DNA of 64,000 bases, taken from positions 340,736,649 through 340,800,648 of the forward strand of contig CM048751.1 in assembly GCA_026315105.1 (NCBI GenBank), in the 5' to 3' direction. Below, piece by piece: positions 1 to 11,859 of the stretch. The position numbers were made by a program, and so were the translations under genes. Origin of the DNA: Locusta migratoria. Lineage: Eukaryota > Arthropoda > Insecta > Orthoptera > Acrididae. The number at the start of each line of letters is the position of its first letter. The first letter of the stretch is position 1. The notes beneath the pieces were generated by a model that was not told the origin of the DNA, searched no databases, and worked only from the letters and a program-made list of their open reading frames with translations.

Positions 1-126
1 ACTTTACTAGCACGTGGTATGTACTTTGGGAATTCAATATCAAAATGGATCTGCAGATTTCCACGTTTATCTGGATCTTCCATTAAGGGCATTCCTTCAC
101 TATCCACAATTTTGACATAACCTGGG
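1..126 (-). CDS. DNAJB13: DNAJB13-like exon 6 (partial, runs off the window)
   Basis: Residues 264-305 plus two bases. The acceptor is TTTCTAACAG|C, completing Tyr264. It encodes PGYVKIVDSEGMPLMEDPDK and then RGNLQIHFDIEFPKY, the GEGMP......GDL...F.I.FP block that ends C-terminal domain II in class B J-proteins. The frame is open to base 1. About ten residues, the stop codon and any 3' UTR lie to the left of the window. Confidence 0.93.
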
Positions 127-617
127 CTGTTAGAAATGAAAAGCATGTAAGTCTGCGAGGCCTGTAGTGATATGTTGTGAAGGTTGAGAACATTTATGGT
201 ATAACTATGTCTAATTGTGTTTGTAGTATGCTATGTTTATACTTTGATGTTTTATTTTACTACATACATTGTGAGATTTGTATCTTTTGAAGTAGTATGT
301 ATTTATTATACTTTTAAATGGGAGTGAAAACATTGAGAATACAAAGGCTGTATAAAAAGCAATGAGAACTATTATTTAAATTTTTTTTTCTCTTAAATGA
401 CTATTGGCAGAGGTACTAATATTTCCTCAACTTCAGTATAATACCCCCACCCCTTCCTGGTTATTTATGACCTTTCTCCAAATTTTCAGAAGGCATTGTA
501 TACCATCTGTGACTCTACATATTGGCCTCCTATGGCCATCTCTGGTGTTGTATTACATCTCTATCAGTGCTTCTTTCATTTCGGCAATGAGATTGTAATG
601 ATGAGAAGTCATGTCAG
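127..617. other. Intron 5 start-proximal stretch, nothing recognised
   Basis: AT-rich sequence next to the acceptor of exon 6. The short open frame at 404-598 shows no domain I recognise. Confidence 0.5.
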
Positions 618-905
618 GTGAGTATGGAGGATGTTTCCAGTGGTGCTGCTGCTATTTTTGTCCAAGATCTCTTGTGCTGCTGGGAATGGGAAATGCTGGA
701 ACATCTGAGACCATACTCACCAGACATGAGTCACTTTGATTACCATCTCTTTGCCAAAGTGAAAGAACCACTGCGCAGGATCCAATACAACATCAACAGA
801 TGAAATTATCCATGCCATGGACATCAAAGATATAGACACACAGATGGTGAATATTTGGCAAAAGGTCATAGGTAATGGGTTTGATTATATTGAAGGTGTG
901 TAATG
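618..905 (+). pseudogene. mariner transposase C-terminal remnant
   Basis: The frame from 618 reads a degraded VQDLLCCWEWEMLEHLRPYSPDM, then DYHLFAKVKEPLR. This is the LEH.PYSPD...DY.LF..LKE.L block around the last catalytic Asp of mariner transposases. A second frame downstream (about 800-905) gives DEIIHAMDI and NIWQKVI.NG.DYIEG, the usual mariner C-terminus. The N-terminal half is absent and at least one frameshift separates the blocks. It is antisense to the host gene. Confidence 0.75.
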
Positions 906-1599
906 AAAATTGTTCTCATTAGTTTTTACTCAGCCATTTTTTATGTGTTTTGAATCACTTTTAAGTGTATTGGGACAGTATTAGAGAACAACTAACATCC
1001 ACAGCAGAAGCTATTGTAGAGGAAACCAAAGATAAGAAATAAAGGTATATTCTTCAACCATAGATACTAATAGACTAGGCAAACAGTAGAGGGTCTATAC
1101 ACACTGCATGGTAGCAGCATAGATCCATGTGACTGTTGGCGAACATTAGCCGAATATAAATAACAGTTAAGCAGTATTTGAGAAATGCCAGTATTTTAAA
1201 CCAATAGGAGGAAAGCAAAGGCATACCACCTCCCAACAGGACCATGCCTTGTAAAGCACTATTATTTATATTGTTGACTGCTATACCTTTTTTTTAATTG
1301 ACTAGTTTTGGTCTAGGACCATCATCATAGATAAAAGGTATTAAAACATATTAGTCAACAGTATTAAATAAAATAAATCTGGCTGAAAACAGCAGGAGTA
1401 CCTTTCACTAAAATTACAAATGTCATACTAGATTATCCTAGCAGTCAAACAAACATAAAGGATTTAATAAAACCGCTGTGGTTCATGGTGTGGGTTCCTG
1501 TAGTCATGTCCTAGTTCATGAACCATGGGCAATGTATGAGTGGCCAAGTAAGTGGTCCTGACAGTTGGGATACCAGTTACTTTGGAATAAGGTTGGACA
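906..1599. other. Unclassified intronic repeat sequence
   Basis: No coding signal. The stretch near 1300-1345 (TTTTGGTCTAGGACCATCATCA) has the look of a dispersed-repeat end but I cannot classify it. Confidence 0.3.
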
Positions 1600-1762
1600 T
1601 CTCGGACATATTCTGAGTCGTGGCCACCTTTGTGCTCAGATGGCAAAGACTACCAAATCCACCGGTTAGTCCCACAACCGTTAGGGGTAAAACCCAGGCT
1701 AGTAAGGCTAGCAACCTGCTTCCCAGGTACTTCAATATCATGCTGGCAACAATCAGAGCAAA

Positions 1763-4151
1763 ATGCCTCGGACTTTTGGAGGTGATGGAGTCCCACATCT
1801 AATTGACAGACCAGGGACTCCTCAGACACGACTTGACAAACAATCTGGAATGAGATGGGGAGCTATCAGTATCAATGGGGATTACAATGGGAAGAAGACA
1901 GAACTGGCGGAGGCTTCAAGTAAGATGGGGTTAGATGTTTTAGCTGTTAGTGACATTAGAGTAAGTGGAGAGAAAGAGGACGAAGCCGGAGAATACAAGG
2001 TCCAGGAGTCAAAGTAGGAAGAGCACAGTGGGGTGTAGGATTTTACACCAGGAGAGCAATCAAACCCAGCATAATTTCAATAAGGTATGTAAATGAATGA
2101 CTGACGTGGATAGATTTGGCCATGACCAGCAAGAAAATTAGGATTGTGGCAGTGTATTCACCCTGCGAACGGACAGCTCAAGATAGATGGACAGATTTTA
2201 CAATGCACTTAGTGATGTAGTTGTTAGAGTGAAGAATAAGGATAGTGTTTTACTCATGGGTGATTTCAACACCAGGATAGGAAATCGAACAGAAGGTTAT
2301 GAAAAGGTTATGGGTAAGTTTGGAGAGGATATGGAGGCCAACAGGAACAGAAAACAGGTCTTGGATTTCTGTTCCAGTATGGGCTTAGTTATCACAGACT
2401 CGTTCTTTAAGCATAAGGACATTCAACGCTATACTTTGGAAGGAAAGGGAACAAGATCTATCATTGACTATATAATAACAGACCAGGAATTCAGGAAGAC
2501 AATCAAGGACACAGGTGTTTTCAGGGGGTTCTTTGATGATACTGATCATTATTTAATCTGCAGTGAAATTGGTTTTGTGAGGCCAAACGAGCAGAAAGTC
2601 AGTTCCATGTGTAGAAGGATATGAGTGGAGAAGCTTCAAGACAAGGAAATTAGGCACAAATACATAACAATGATCTCAGAAAGGTACTAGTTAGTTGAAT
2701 GTAATGATTTACAGTCACTGGAAGAGGAATGGTCAAGGTACAGGGACACACTACTGGAAGCAGCTAGAGAATGTCTTGGAACAGTAGTGTGTAAACTCAG
2801 GAAGAAGCAGACAGCTTGGTGGAATGACACAGTCAAGGCAGCCTGTAAAAAGAAAAAGAAGGCATTTCAAAAATGGCTCCATATTAGAAATCAGGCAGAC
2901 AGAGAAAGTTATATTGAAGAAAGAAACAAAGTCAAACTGATAATTGCAGACTCCAAGAAGAAATCATGGGAAGACTTTGGAAACAAGCTAGAAACTCTGG
3001 GTCAAGCCACAGGAAAGCCATTTTGGAGCGTAATTAACAATCTACGAAAGGGAGGGAAGAAGGAATTAACAAGTGTTTTGGACAGGTCAGGAAAGTTGCT
3101 AGTCAATCCTGTGGATACCTTGAGCAGATGGAGGGAATATTTTGAAGACTTGCTCAATGTAGGTGAAATGTTCAATGGTGTGTCAGATTTTCAGGTAGAA
3201 TGGAATAGGAACGACGATGGAAACAGGATCTCATTTGTGGAAGTGGAGAAAATGGTCAGTAGATTACAGTGCAATAAAGCGGCTGGGGTGGATGAAATTA
3301 AGCCGGAACTCATCAAATACAGTGGAATATCAGGTCTCAAATGGTTACACAGGATAATTGAAAAGGCGTGGGAATCGGGATAGGTTCCATCTGACTGGAC
3401 GAAAGCGGTAATCACACCAATTTTCAAACATGGAAACAAGAAAGAGTGCAACAACTATTGAGGTATCTCCTTAATTAGCGCTGTAGGCAAAATATTCTCA
3501 GGTATTGTTGAAAGGAGAGTGTGAGTATTAATTGAGGACAAGTTAGATGAAAATCAGTGTGGGTTTAGGCCTCTTATAGGATGTCAGGACCAGATCTTTA
3601 GCCTATGACAGGTAATGGAAAAGTGCTATGAGTGGGACAGGGAATTGTACCTATGTTTCATAGATCTGGAAAAGGCTGATGACTGTGTTCCTAGGAGGAA
3701 GCTACTGTCAGTTCTTCAAGTTTATGGTATAGGAGGCAAACTTTTGCAGGCAATCAAAGAGCTATACGTAGACTATCCGGCAGCAGTTAGAGCAGATGGC
3801 AAATTAAGCTCATGGTTTAGGGTAGTTTCTGGGGTAAGACAAGGCTGTAACCTGTCACCACTGTTGTTCATACTATTCATGGATCATATGTTGAAAACAG
3901 TAGACTGGCAGGGCGGGATTAAAATAGGTGAAAACAAAATAAGCAGTCTCGCATTTGCGGATGACTTAGTTGTAATGGCCGATTCGGTTGAAAGGTTGCA
4001 AACTAATATTTCAGAGCTCGATCAGAGGTGCAAGGATTATGATATGAAGATCAGCATCTCCAAAACGAAAGTAACATCTGTGGGAAAGAGATTCAAACAG
4101 ATTGAGTGCCAGATAGGAGGAACAAAGACAGAAGAAGGTAGGAGAAGATAA
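1763..4151 (+). pseudogene. RTE-like non-LTR retrotransposon, endonuclease and reverse transcriptase, broken
   Basis: An APE-type endonuclease region comes first (about 1850-2600, with the MGDFN motif near 2254 and a late D.DH). A reverse transcriptase follows, with NKAAGVDEI (fingers), CFIDLEKA (A box), GVRQGCNLSP (B box) and FADDLVVMAD (C box, near 3955). From 2187 to 4151 a single frame is interrupted by six stops at 2622, 2688, 3381, 3459, 3522 and 3606. Upstream, the endonuclease start needs two frame changes near 2000 and 2190. Likely 5' UTR sequence extends back to about 1600. It ends soon after the C box without the usual 3' tail, so it is 3' truncated. RTE clade is my best reading of the endonuclease and RT motifs. 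Confidence 0.85.
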
Positions 4152-4447
4152 TCTATTGTATATATACAGGTGCTTCCATGGTGGAAGAGGTGTCCTATCT
4201 ATACTCCAACTCGAAAGAAATTTTCATTAACAATCTTTCTGGTAGTAAAAAAAAGAACTAACAATATTTTGAAATTTCTCTTTCCCCTATCTTCAATAGT
4301 TACTCAGAATTAACGTAGTTTGATGGTGTAACATCACGTAGTTGCTGATGTAGCTTGAGTGTTAATCTAAATTTATCCTAAAATTAACTTCTTGTGGGAT
4401 ATAAGGCATGAAATTGGTTTTAAGTGTTCGATTGTGATTTTTGAAGC

Positions 4448-4448
<1 letters not shown>

Positions 4449-4517
<69 letters not shown>
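4449..4517 (+). repeat. 69-base poly-T tract
   Basis: Uninterrupted T run, 64 bases before the first Met of the gag-like frame at 4581. It may be the poly-A tail of a minus-strand insertion or an expanded homopolymer. Confidence 0.9.
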
Positions 4518-4521
<4 letters not shown>

Positions 4522-4580
4522 AGTGGTTTGAGGAAGGGAATGGTCATTGTTGCCAAGGCCTTAAGTGAAAGTTTGCCAAA

Positions 4581-6150
4581 ATGTCCGATAAACGTGAACA
4601 GTGTGAACTATCAGGAAAATCTTCTAGCAGTGATGGTGAAGTTAGTTTTGATAATAAGTTAGTCCAAAATCCCGAATTACAGATCTCAGACTTAAATTAT
4701 GAATCCAATGGTGACAACAATACCTCTTTCATATCAAACAATGACCCGATGATGAATCCTCTGTTAGATTCAAATATATCAAAGAGTATAGATTCTTCTG
4801 GAATATCAGAGCAATTGTGTGGGGCTGATGAAGCTTCACAAAACACCCACACAATTAAATTTAATAACTGGCAGACCCCCACTTCTTCAAAGGCACAAAC
4901 CGTGCATCCGGCAGAAATAAAAATTTCAGATAACACCCGAGTAGAGACGGAAAATAAATCTTCGTCAGAAATGTACACTCTTTTTAACTGAATAATGGAA
5001 CTAATAGACAAACAATCACAAATATAAAACTCTTCTGGGTTTTGGACCGCATCGTCAAAATATCAAACACTTCACCGACGTTTCGGCCACTATTGCAAGT
5101 GGCCATCTTCTGGGTGTTACAGTAAATGTAAACGTCGGTGAAGTGTTTGATATTTTGACGATACGGTCCAAAACCCAGAAGAGTTTTATATACAATGACA
5201 ACGGCCGCGGAAGCCTTCGTTTACATTTAAACAATAACAAAGTTTGCAAATTAAAATGGACAAACAATTGGAGCAAATAAACAAACAATTTAAACAAATA
5301 AACAAACAAACAGACAAACAATTAGAACAAATGCAACATTTGCGAACTGAAGTACAGGCTACCAAGGAGTCTGTTAAAAATTTACAAACACGCAAATGCG
5401 AGCTGACATACAACAGGAAGTAAATGAAATCAATGTTAAATTTGAGGCTTTAAATGTTAGGCAAACCCGTTTGAGCACTCAAGTAGATCACGTTGCCAAG
5501 GATTGTGAAAGTTTAAAAGCAGCAAAACAAATGGTCAAAGGATCCATAAGCTCAATTGAGCAAAGAGTAGACGAGCTGAGCGAGGGGTACAATCCGTTAG
5601 CCGATAAAATGGAACAGCTAACAAGTGAAGTAGGATCTTTAAAGTTAGAACAAAGGAATTCCAACAAAGAATCACAAGAGATAAAAAAGCAAATGCAAGA
5701 CGATGAATGCGTCAGTAGCACTTCAGAGCATCGGAATTGTAGACAGGAAGTGAAAAATGGGTAAGTGAAAAAGGGGAACAAATACTGCAGGAAATAAAAA
5801 GGGAAGGTGGCAGTATGACCCGTCAGATTTACGGAGAAAACACACCGGCCCAATCATCCACATTAACAAATAATACCGTACCACCGGTACATAATTTAGT
5901 AAATGAGCATAGGAGTCTGTATCATTTACAAGGTCGCAAATGATGCCGCCAATTTTCCAACACATTAATATGCAGCAAAGTCATGGATCACCTCTGGAAC
6001 ATTTAACTACGCCAACACAAACAAATGGGCCGTATACAAATACGGTACCCGGTTTGTCCACAGTTGTAACTCTCGGAGGAGTGGGGAGGATGTCATTAAG
6101 GATCGATCTCATTTCAGGGCAGGATTTAAGGAAGTTGTATCCCTGCTTGT
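4581..6150 (+). pseudogene. Gag-like retrotransposon fragment (acidic N-term and coiled coil)
   Basis: Three pieces are seen. 4581-4991 is an acidic, Ser/Asn-rich 136-residue frame. From 5256 there is a Gln/Lys-rich heptad-like coiled coil (repeated KQ.EQINKQ). 5396-5764 is a further 122-residue coiled coil (QQEVNEINVKFEALNVRQ). Frames differ, so at least two breaks exist. The arrangement resembles the N-terminal part of the gag frames at 18489-20330 and 35899-38870, and I infer the same broad type of element. No capsid domain, pol or LTR is seen here. A foldback (5027-5190) interrupts it and a PLE tail begins where it ends. Confidence 0.6.
5027..5190. mobile_element. Foldback insertion with PLE-like loop, inside the gag fragment
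   Basis: Near-perfect inverted arms at 5027-5083 and 5133-5190 enclose about 50 bases. The loop (CGGCCACTATTGCAAGTGGC, CATCTTCTGGGTG) resembles PLE terminal sequence such as TGGCCATCTTCAGGGTGAG at 21225. ATATA flanks both sides, a possible 5-bp target duplication. Confidence 0.7.
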
Positions 6151-6440
6151 AGAAACCTACAAATGTCTGCCTAAGTGTGTTTGGATGTGGATATGTGTGA
6201 GTGTGTGTGTATTTGTTTACCTTCCTTTTTGTCCCCTAAGGTAAGTCCTTCCACTCCTGGGATTGGAATGGCTCCTTTTCCACTTCCTTAAAACCCGTAT
6301 CCTTCCCTTTCTCCTCTCCTTCCTCCCTCTTTTTCCCGAAGAAGCCACCACTGGTGGCGAAAGCTCGAATGGTTGTGTGTTTTTGTGTGTGTTTAGTGTT
6401 CCTATCGACCAGCCTGTACTTTAGGTAAGTCAAAAATCTT
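6150..6440 (+). mobile_element. PLE 3' tail fragment
   Basis: Non-coding tail shared with the other PLE copies here: GT-rich stretch, AAGGTAAGTCCTTCC at 6239, GGGATTGGAATGGCTCC, a pyrimidine-rich tract, then a CCGAAGA...GAAAGC core (6336-6362) around a perfect GCCAC/GTGGC stem, and a terminal AGGTAAGT at 6423-6430. Confidence 0.75.
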
Positions 6441-6451
6441 TATTTTATACC

Positions 6452-6456
<5 letters not shown>

Positions 6457-6520
<64 letters not shown>
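6457..6520. repeat. (AT)n microsatellite
   Basis: About 32 AT units directly after the PLE tail. Confidence 0.95.
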
Positions 6521-6522
<2 letters not shown>

Positions 6523-8460
6523 CTTTATACCTTCATGAGACGTTTACGAGTCTGAAAGAAAAAGGGGAAAAAATTTCAATAAAAGCAAGAATAGAAACCT
6601 CGCCTGATCTCATATTTATATCCGAATAAATAGGTCTGAACATAAATAAATTAAGTAACTTCATGGATGGCGTATAAATGTATAAGGAACGATTTTTTAA
6701 GAGAGGTATTAAAAAAGTTGGAATACTATAGGTAATAAAAGAGTGGAATGTATGTTTTCTTCTGGTTATGTATAATTTCTGATGTAAAAAAAAAAGGAGT
6801 AATATTATAATTGTTTTAAGGATGAAATAAATGTAAAATTCATAATTTAACAATTGTGAACATAAAAAAAAAAAAAACCATGAAGACTATTAAATGTAGG
6901 AAGTATAAACCAAGGTTGACAGGACGATATGTATTGTTGAACAAATGTCTTGGTAAAATACTAATTATAACGAAAACTATAGTGCCAAGATGACAAAACG
7001 AGCAGACAAGGATTTAAATTCATTAGTGAAAAATGGGTGATTCGTGTGACTGTGAAGGGATAGCAGATCGATGTTGTGCCGTGGGTGCAGTCGAAGATGT
7101 GAAGTGATTCAATATAAAGTACTTACCGCAAATCAGCAGCATGGCGTACATGGGCAGTGGTCGTGATGATATCCCAATAGACACTTTAGCATAAACGGCG
7201 AGAGCGGGATGTAACAACGACGCCAGCAGCATCTGGATCCTCCCTCACACAAGAGCACGAACTACAATATGCTCTCAACAGTGCAAGCTACTGAACTGAG
7301 TGCCAAGCTATTGAGCAAGATAACAAAGACTAAGGTACAGGCATTGTTAACTGCCGAGCAGAGAAGTACCTGATCGCATTCTCTTTGCATGACAATGCAA
7401 TATCGCAGGACATGTGTTGTGTGTAGCGGGACATTTGAATGGAAAAAATGGACGATCACAAGTGACAATAAATAATTTAAACATACAATGGAACTGAAAA
7501 GGAAAAGAAAGAGACTAAAAGATTATAACGCCCCGCAGAGTGGAAAATTTGTAAATTTTTTGCTTGTAAACAATTCTTTGTATCTGTATTGATCTATGTA
7601 ATTTATGTGTAGATGTATATTTCTGTGTAAATTTCTTATATGTGTGCTTTGATGATTTTTTTCTTACCAGATTCTAAAATATGTCAATGAAAAGGTAGAT
7701 AAACGGCCTCTCAATTAGATTAGCAGCTAGTGAGCCGATCCATGGACAAATATTTCTTATTCAAGGTTAATCTTTTGCCAACAAGGAAATCTATCTTACT
7801 GTTCTGATATATAACATACTTCTGCCTCATGTAACGGAGTACATTCGCCAAAAGTATGGGGGCGGATGTGCTGTTACCAGGGATGGAGAGTTGAGGTATC
7901 AGAACAGTAAGAAGTGAATTTATATTTTAATTTCATTTTCTATTATTATTAAAAAAAGAGAGAGAAAAAAATTAATAATTATAATAATATCAATAATAGA
8001 CAATTATTAATTAATGTTGTGAAGAAAAAAAATTATCTGTGGAATTCAAAGAAAAAAGTGGAAAAGCAGTATCTTTGCTTTTTAATTAGCAGTCAGTCTT
8101 GTCTTGTCTTCTCGAGCAGTTCGAAGTGATGAGCTGTCTCGGTTTTTCTGTGTAAACTTTCAGTTGTGATGTAAACATGTTTTAGAAAAATACAAATCCT
8201 TTTCAAGAGTGAAAAGTTTCGTCTTAGTTCATTACTTAGGCCTTAAAGTGAACCACATAATGACCCTGAGATGTGATGAAGCAATCAACAATAAGAAGAC
8301 ATTCAGAAAACTGTCGGTATTTCTTTTTCACATGAGTTTATGCTACGGTTTCTCTGAAGTTTATTAATATTGACTGCAGTTCTTCTTTGCTAATTTTCAT
8401 CACCAATTTTTAATATATATATAATGATGTTTTTCAATATAAAGATGTTTCACAAATGGT
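6521..8460. other. AT-rich stretch without recognised gene
   Basis: Mostly non-coding. Two points: a 15-bp inverted pair (CTTACTGTTCTGATA at about 7797, complement near 7897), and a GC-richer minus-strand frame at 7232-7023. That frame starts MLLASLLHPALAVYAKVS and contains a CG|GTAAGT donor-like site at about 7123. I cannot assign either. Confidence 0.4.
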
Positions 8461-8794
8461 GTGGCATGCAACCCAGTGGTCTTAGCAGTTGGAATGATTG
8501 TAATTGAGAAAGAAATTAGGTCAAGAGGAAAGCTGTACAGTACAGAGGATATAAAATGCAGAATGGCAATGGGAAGAAAAGCATTTTTGAAAAAGAGAAA
8601 TTTGCTACCATTGAATATTAATTTATGCATAAGGAAGTCCTTTCTGAACCCATTTGTGTGGAGTGTTGACTTGTACGGGGGTGAAACATGGACGATAAAC
8701 ACTGCGGACAGGAAGAGAATAGAGCTTTTGAAATGTGGTGCTACAGAAGAATGCTGAAGATTAGGTGGGTAGATCGCTTAACTAATGAAGAGGT

Positions 8795-9942
8795 TATAAT
8801 GTTCCAGCCTGGCTATTAGTTTTTGAGATTAATAAATTTACAGAAGGAAGTGGTTTGAAGTTAGAAGCTATGAAAGATCCCAATCAGTAAATTACGGGGA
8901 AAAAATTGGAAAAATTATTACATGCATTTAAATGAAATGGCAAGCTAATTAACAGTGGAGTGTTGTGCAGGCAGAACATTACAAAAAGAATCGACGAGCA
9001 GTTACCTTTAACAAGAGATCCATCGGTGGTTGAAATTTGGCTGTAAATGAAATTTTAATAATATGATAACCACTCGCCGAAAAGTGGTTGGCAGTTCATC
9101 CATATCAAACTACTACTCGTGTAGCAAACAGTAAAGTAAGACAATTGACATGGTATAAATCGGATAGGAATATTACGTAAGTCAAACACATTGGACTTCT
9201 AAAAATTTACAAGAAAATCGACTGCAGGTTCTATTGCCAGTAAATGATAATATTATGGAATAAATTTTGAAACAAGAGTGGCAGGCTACACAAAATATCA
9301 CCATTCAATATTAACTAAAAACTATGCCATCCATTGTTGCGGTGATTCAACAAGGTTGAGAAAGACATTATAGGCGGATGGAGGATAGGAATATTACGTA
9401 AGTCAAACACATTGGACTTCTAAAAATTTACAAGAAAATCGACTGCAGGTTCTATTGCCAGTAAATGATAATATTATGGAATAAATTTTGAAACAAGAGT
9501 GGCAGGCTACACAAAATATCACCATTCAATATTAACTAAAAACTATGCCATCCATTGTTGCGGTGATTCAACAAGGTTGAGAAAGACATTATAGGCGGAT
9601 GGAGGATAGGGCAAAATTATTAATAAAAATTCATAAGTGCGAATTTAAGTGAGAGGTGGGGGTTTATTTATAAATTTAAGATACGCGCACATCACGTATA
9701 TTTACCTGAATGTACATAATAGTGGTCACATAAAAAATAATAAAGTACAGCTCCAGTCTGCAAGATGCTATTGCTACGAAGTACAAAGCAAGAGTGTCTT
9801 CTTTCTTACAAAAAAATTGAAAGTGTTGTTACTAAATTTTCTTTCTCTGACTTTCATAGATAACTATTTTAACATGCCGAAATAATATAAAAATACAAAA
9901 TTTTCTCTGATAATATCGGGGAAAGGAAACCGTGTCATTATA
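8795..9942. mobile_element. TIR insertion (1148 bp) in the RTE remnant, AGGT target duplication
   Basis: Bounded by TATAATG at 8795 and its complement CATTATA ending at 9942, with AGGT at 8791-8794 and 9943-9946. The host LINE frame is restored when it is removed. No transposase is recognised inside, so it looks non-autonomous. The ends share only 7 bp, so the superfamily is open. Confidence 0.65.
9162..9603. repeat. Exact-looking 221-bp tandem duplication
   Basis: 9162-9382 is repeated at 9383-9603 and followed by 7 bases of a third copy (GGATAGG, 9604-9610). I found no differences by eye. It lies inside the TIR insertion. Confidence 0.95.
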
Positions 9943-10227
9943 AGGTACTGAACAGAATTGGTGAGAAAAGGAATTTTTGGCATACCTTGACTAAAAGAAG
10001 GGATCAATTTGTATGATACATTCTTAGACATCGGGGAATCGTAAATTTAGCATTGGAGGGAAGTGTGTGGGATAAAAATCTCAGAGGGAGACCAAGAGAC
10101 GCATATAGTAAGCAGATTCAAATGGATGTGGGTTGCCGTTCTTATGAGGAGATGAAGAGGCTCAGGATAGAGTAGGATGGAGAGGTGCATCAAACCAGTC
10201 TCTGGACTGAAGACCATAACAACAGAA

Positions 10228-11290
10228 AGCTTTTGAGAATGTTGACTGAAATACAGTACTCTCTTTCAAATTCTGAAGGTATCAGGGGTAAAATGTAGCA
10301 AGCGAAGAGTTATAGTGAACTTGTACTAAACCCAGACAGCAGTTATTAGAGCCAAGTGGCATGAAAGGAAAGCATTTGTTGGGAATGGAGTAAGACAGGG
10401 TTGTAGCCTTTTCCCAATGTTGTTCATTCTATACATTGAGCAAGCTATGAAGGAACATAAGAAGAAATTTAGAGAATGAATTTAAGTTCAGGGAGAAGAA
10501 ATAAAAACTTTGCAGTTTACTGATGGCATAGTAATCCTGTCAGATACAGCAAAGGACCTGGAAGAGCAATTGAACAGAATGGACAGTGTCTTGAAAGGAG
10601 GGTATAAGATGGACATTAACAAAAGTAAAACAAAGGTATTCAAAAATTAAGGGATGCTGAATGAATTAGATTAGGTAATGAGACAATAAAAAGTAGTAGA
10701 TGAGTTTTGTTATTTGGGTAGCAAAATAACTTCTGATGGCCGAAGTAAAAAAGATATAAAAAGCATAATGGCTATGGGAAGAAACGTGTTTCTGAAGAAG
10801 CAAAATTTGTTGACATTCACTGTTAATTTAAATGTTAGGAAATACTTTCTGAAAGCATTTGTCTGCAATGTAGCATTGTATGGGAGTGAAACATGGGCAA
10901 TAAGGAGTACAGACAAAAAGATGTTAGAAGCTTTTGAAATGTGGTGCTAAGACAAATGATGAAGATTAGATGGGTAGATTGCATAACTAATGAGGAGGTC
11001 CTCTACAGATTTGGGGAGAAAAGTAATTCCTACAATATCCTGACTAAGAGAAGGGATTGGTTGGTGGGAAAAATTTTGAGACATTGAGATATTGTCAACT
11101 TAGCGTTAGAAGGAAGTGTGTGGGGTAAAAATTGTAAAGGGTAACCCAGAGATGAATGCAGTAAGCAGCTTCAAAAGGAAGTAGGTTGCCATTCTTATTC
11201 ACATATGAACGAGGTTTGCACAGGGTAGGGAAGCATGGAGAGCTGCATCAAACCAGTCTGTGGACTGAAGACCACAACAATATCAACACC
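10228..11290 (+). pseudogene. Second RTE-like LINE 3' fragment
   Basis: Starts directly after the tail of the previous copy. It holds degraded GVRQGCSLFP (about 10390), FTDGIVILSDTAKDLEEQL (B and C boxes; the FADD motif reads FTDG), then EFCYLGSKITSDGRSKKDIK, NLNVRKYFLKAFVCNVALYG and TWAIRSTDKKMLEAFEMWC to 10950. A decayed tail ends CAGTCTGTGGACTGAAGACC at about 11275. Multiple stops and frameshifts. Same family as the remnant at 8461. Confidence 0.85.
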
Positions 11291-11859
11291 TCCTCCCCCC
11301 CCCCCCCCCCAAAATCCCTCCTTTTAAAGTGCAGAGCACAAGGGGTGTACAGGTACTTGAATTTTACTTGTTATCTTCCTTTACTTATCCTCTTCTGGTT
11401 GAGTGTTATTGTGCTCTGATCCTGGTAAAATCCACACTGGCTTTGACATCTCTACAAAAACACTAACAGATTTTCTCATTCTGTGACATGTCAGTTATGC
11501 AGTTGTCATATTTACTACTTGGTAAGGTACAGTGTATAGAGATTGTAGTGGTGCTCGCAACACCATCTGTATAGAGCATGGCTTGTATACAGTCCTTCAC
11601 TGCCTTAGGCATGCTATTTTAATGTTCCCATGTGTCCTTTTGAAAACATGCTTTTGCACCTTACAAACTATAGCCCACATTCTGCTTCTTGAAAATTGCT
11701 TACTCCTGGGAGTTACATCATAGGCCTAAGTTTGAAAGTCCCTACTTTGTGGCTTCATCATTCAGTTTTGAATACTGCAATTTCTTACACTTATCTGGCT
11801 AATCTGTAACCTATAAACCTCATCTCATAATTTCCACCAGAGATATATCCCCTACAAAA
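11291..11859. other. No gene recognised; poly-C run at its start
   Basis: Holds a C run of about 17 bases near 11295-11311 and otherwise unclassified AT-rich sequence. Confidence 0.4.

Larger units (their letters stand above)
8461..10227 (+). pseudogene. RTE-like LINE 3' end, split by an insertion
   Basis: Encodes the C-terminal region after the RT: AMGRKAFLKKRNLL, NPFVWSVDLYGGETWT (frame broken near 8730), then NEEV at 8785-8794. The frame resumes at 9943 with LNRIGEKRNFWHTLTKRRDQ, GRPRDAYSKQIQ.DVG and the nucleotide tail CAGTCTCTGGACTGAAGACC near 10195. Removing 8795-9942 and one AGGT restores an open junction (NEEV-LNRIGEK). It is 5' truncated, with stops at TGA 10012 and TAG 10171. Confidence 0.85.

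Noticed and set aside
4362..4556. Poly-lysine protein on the minus strand
   Set aside because: It is the translation of the T homopolymer.
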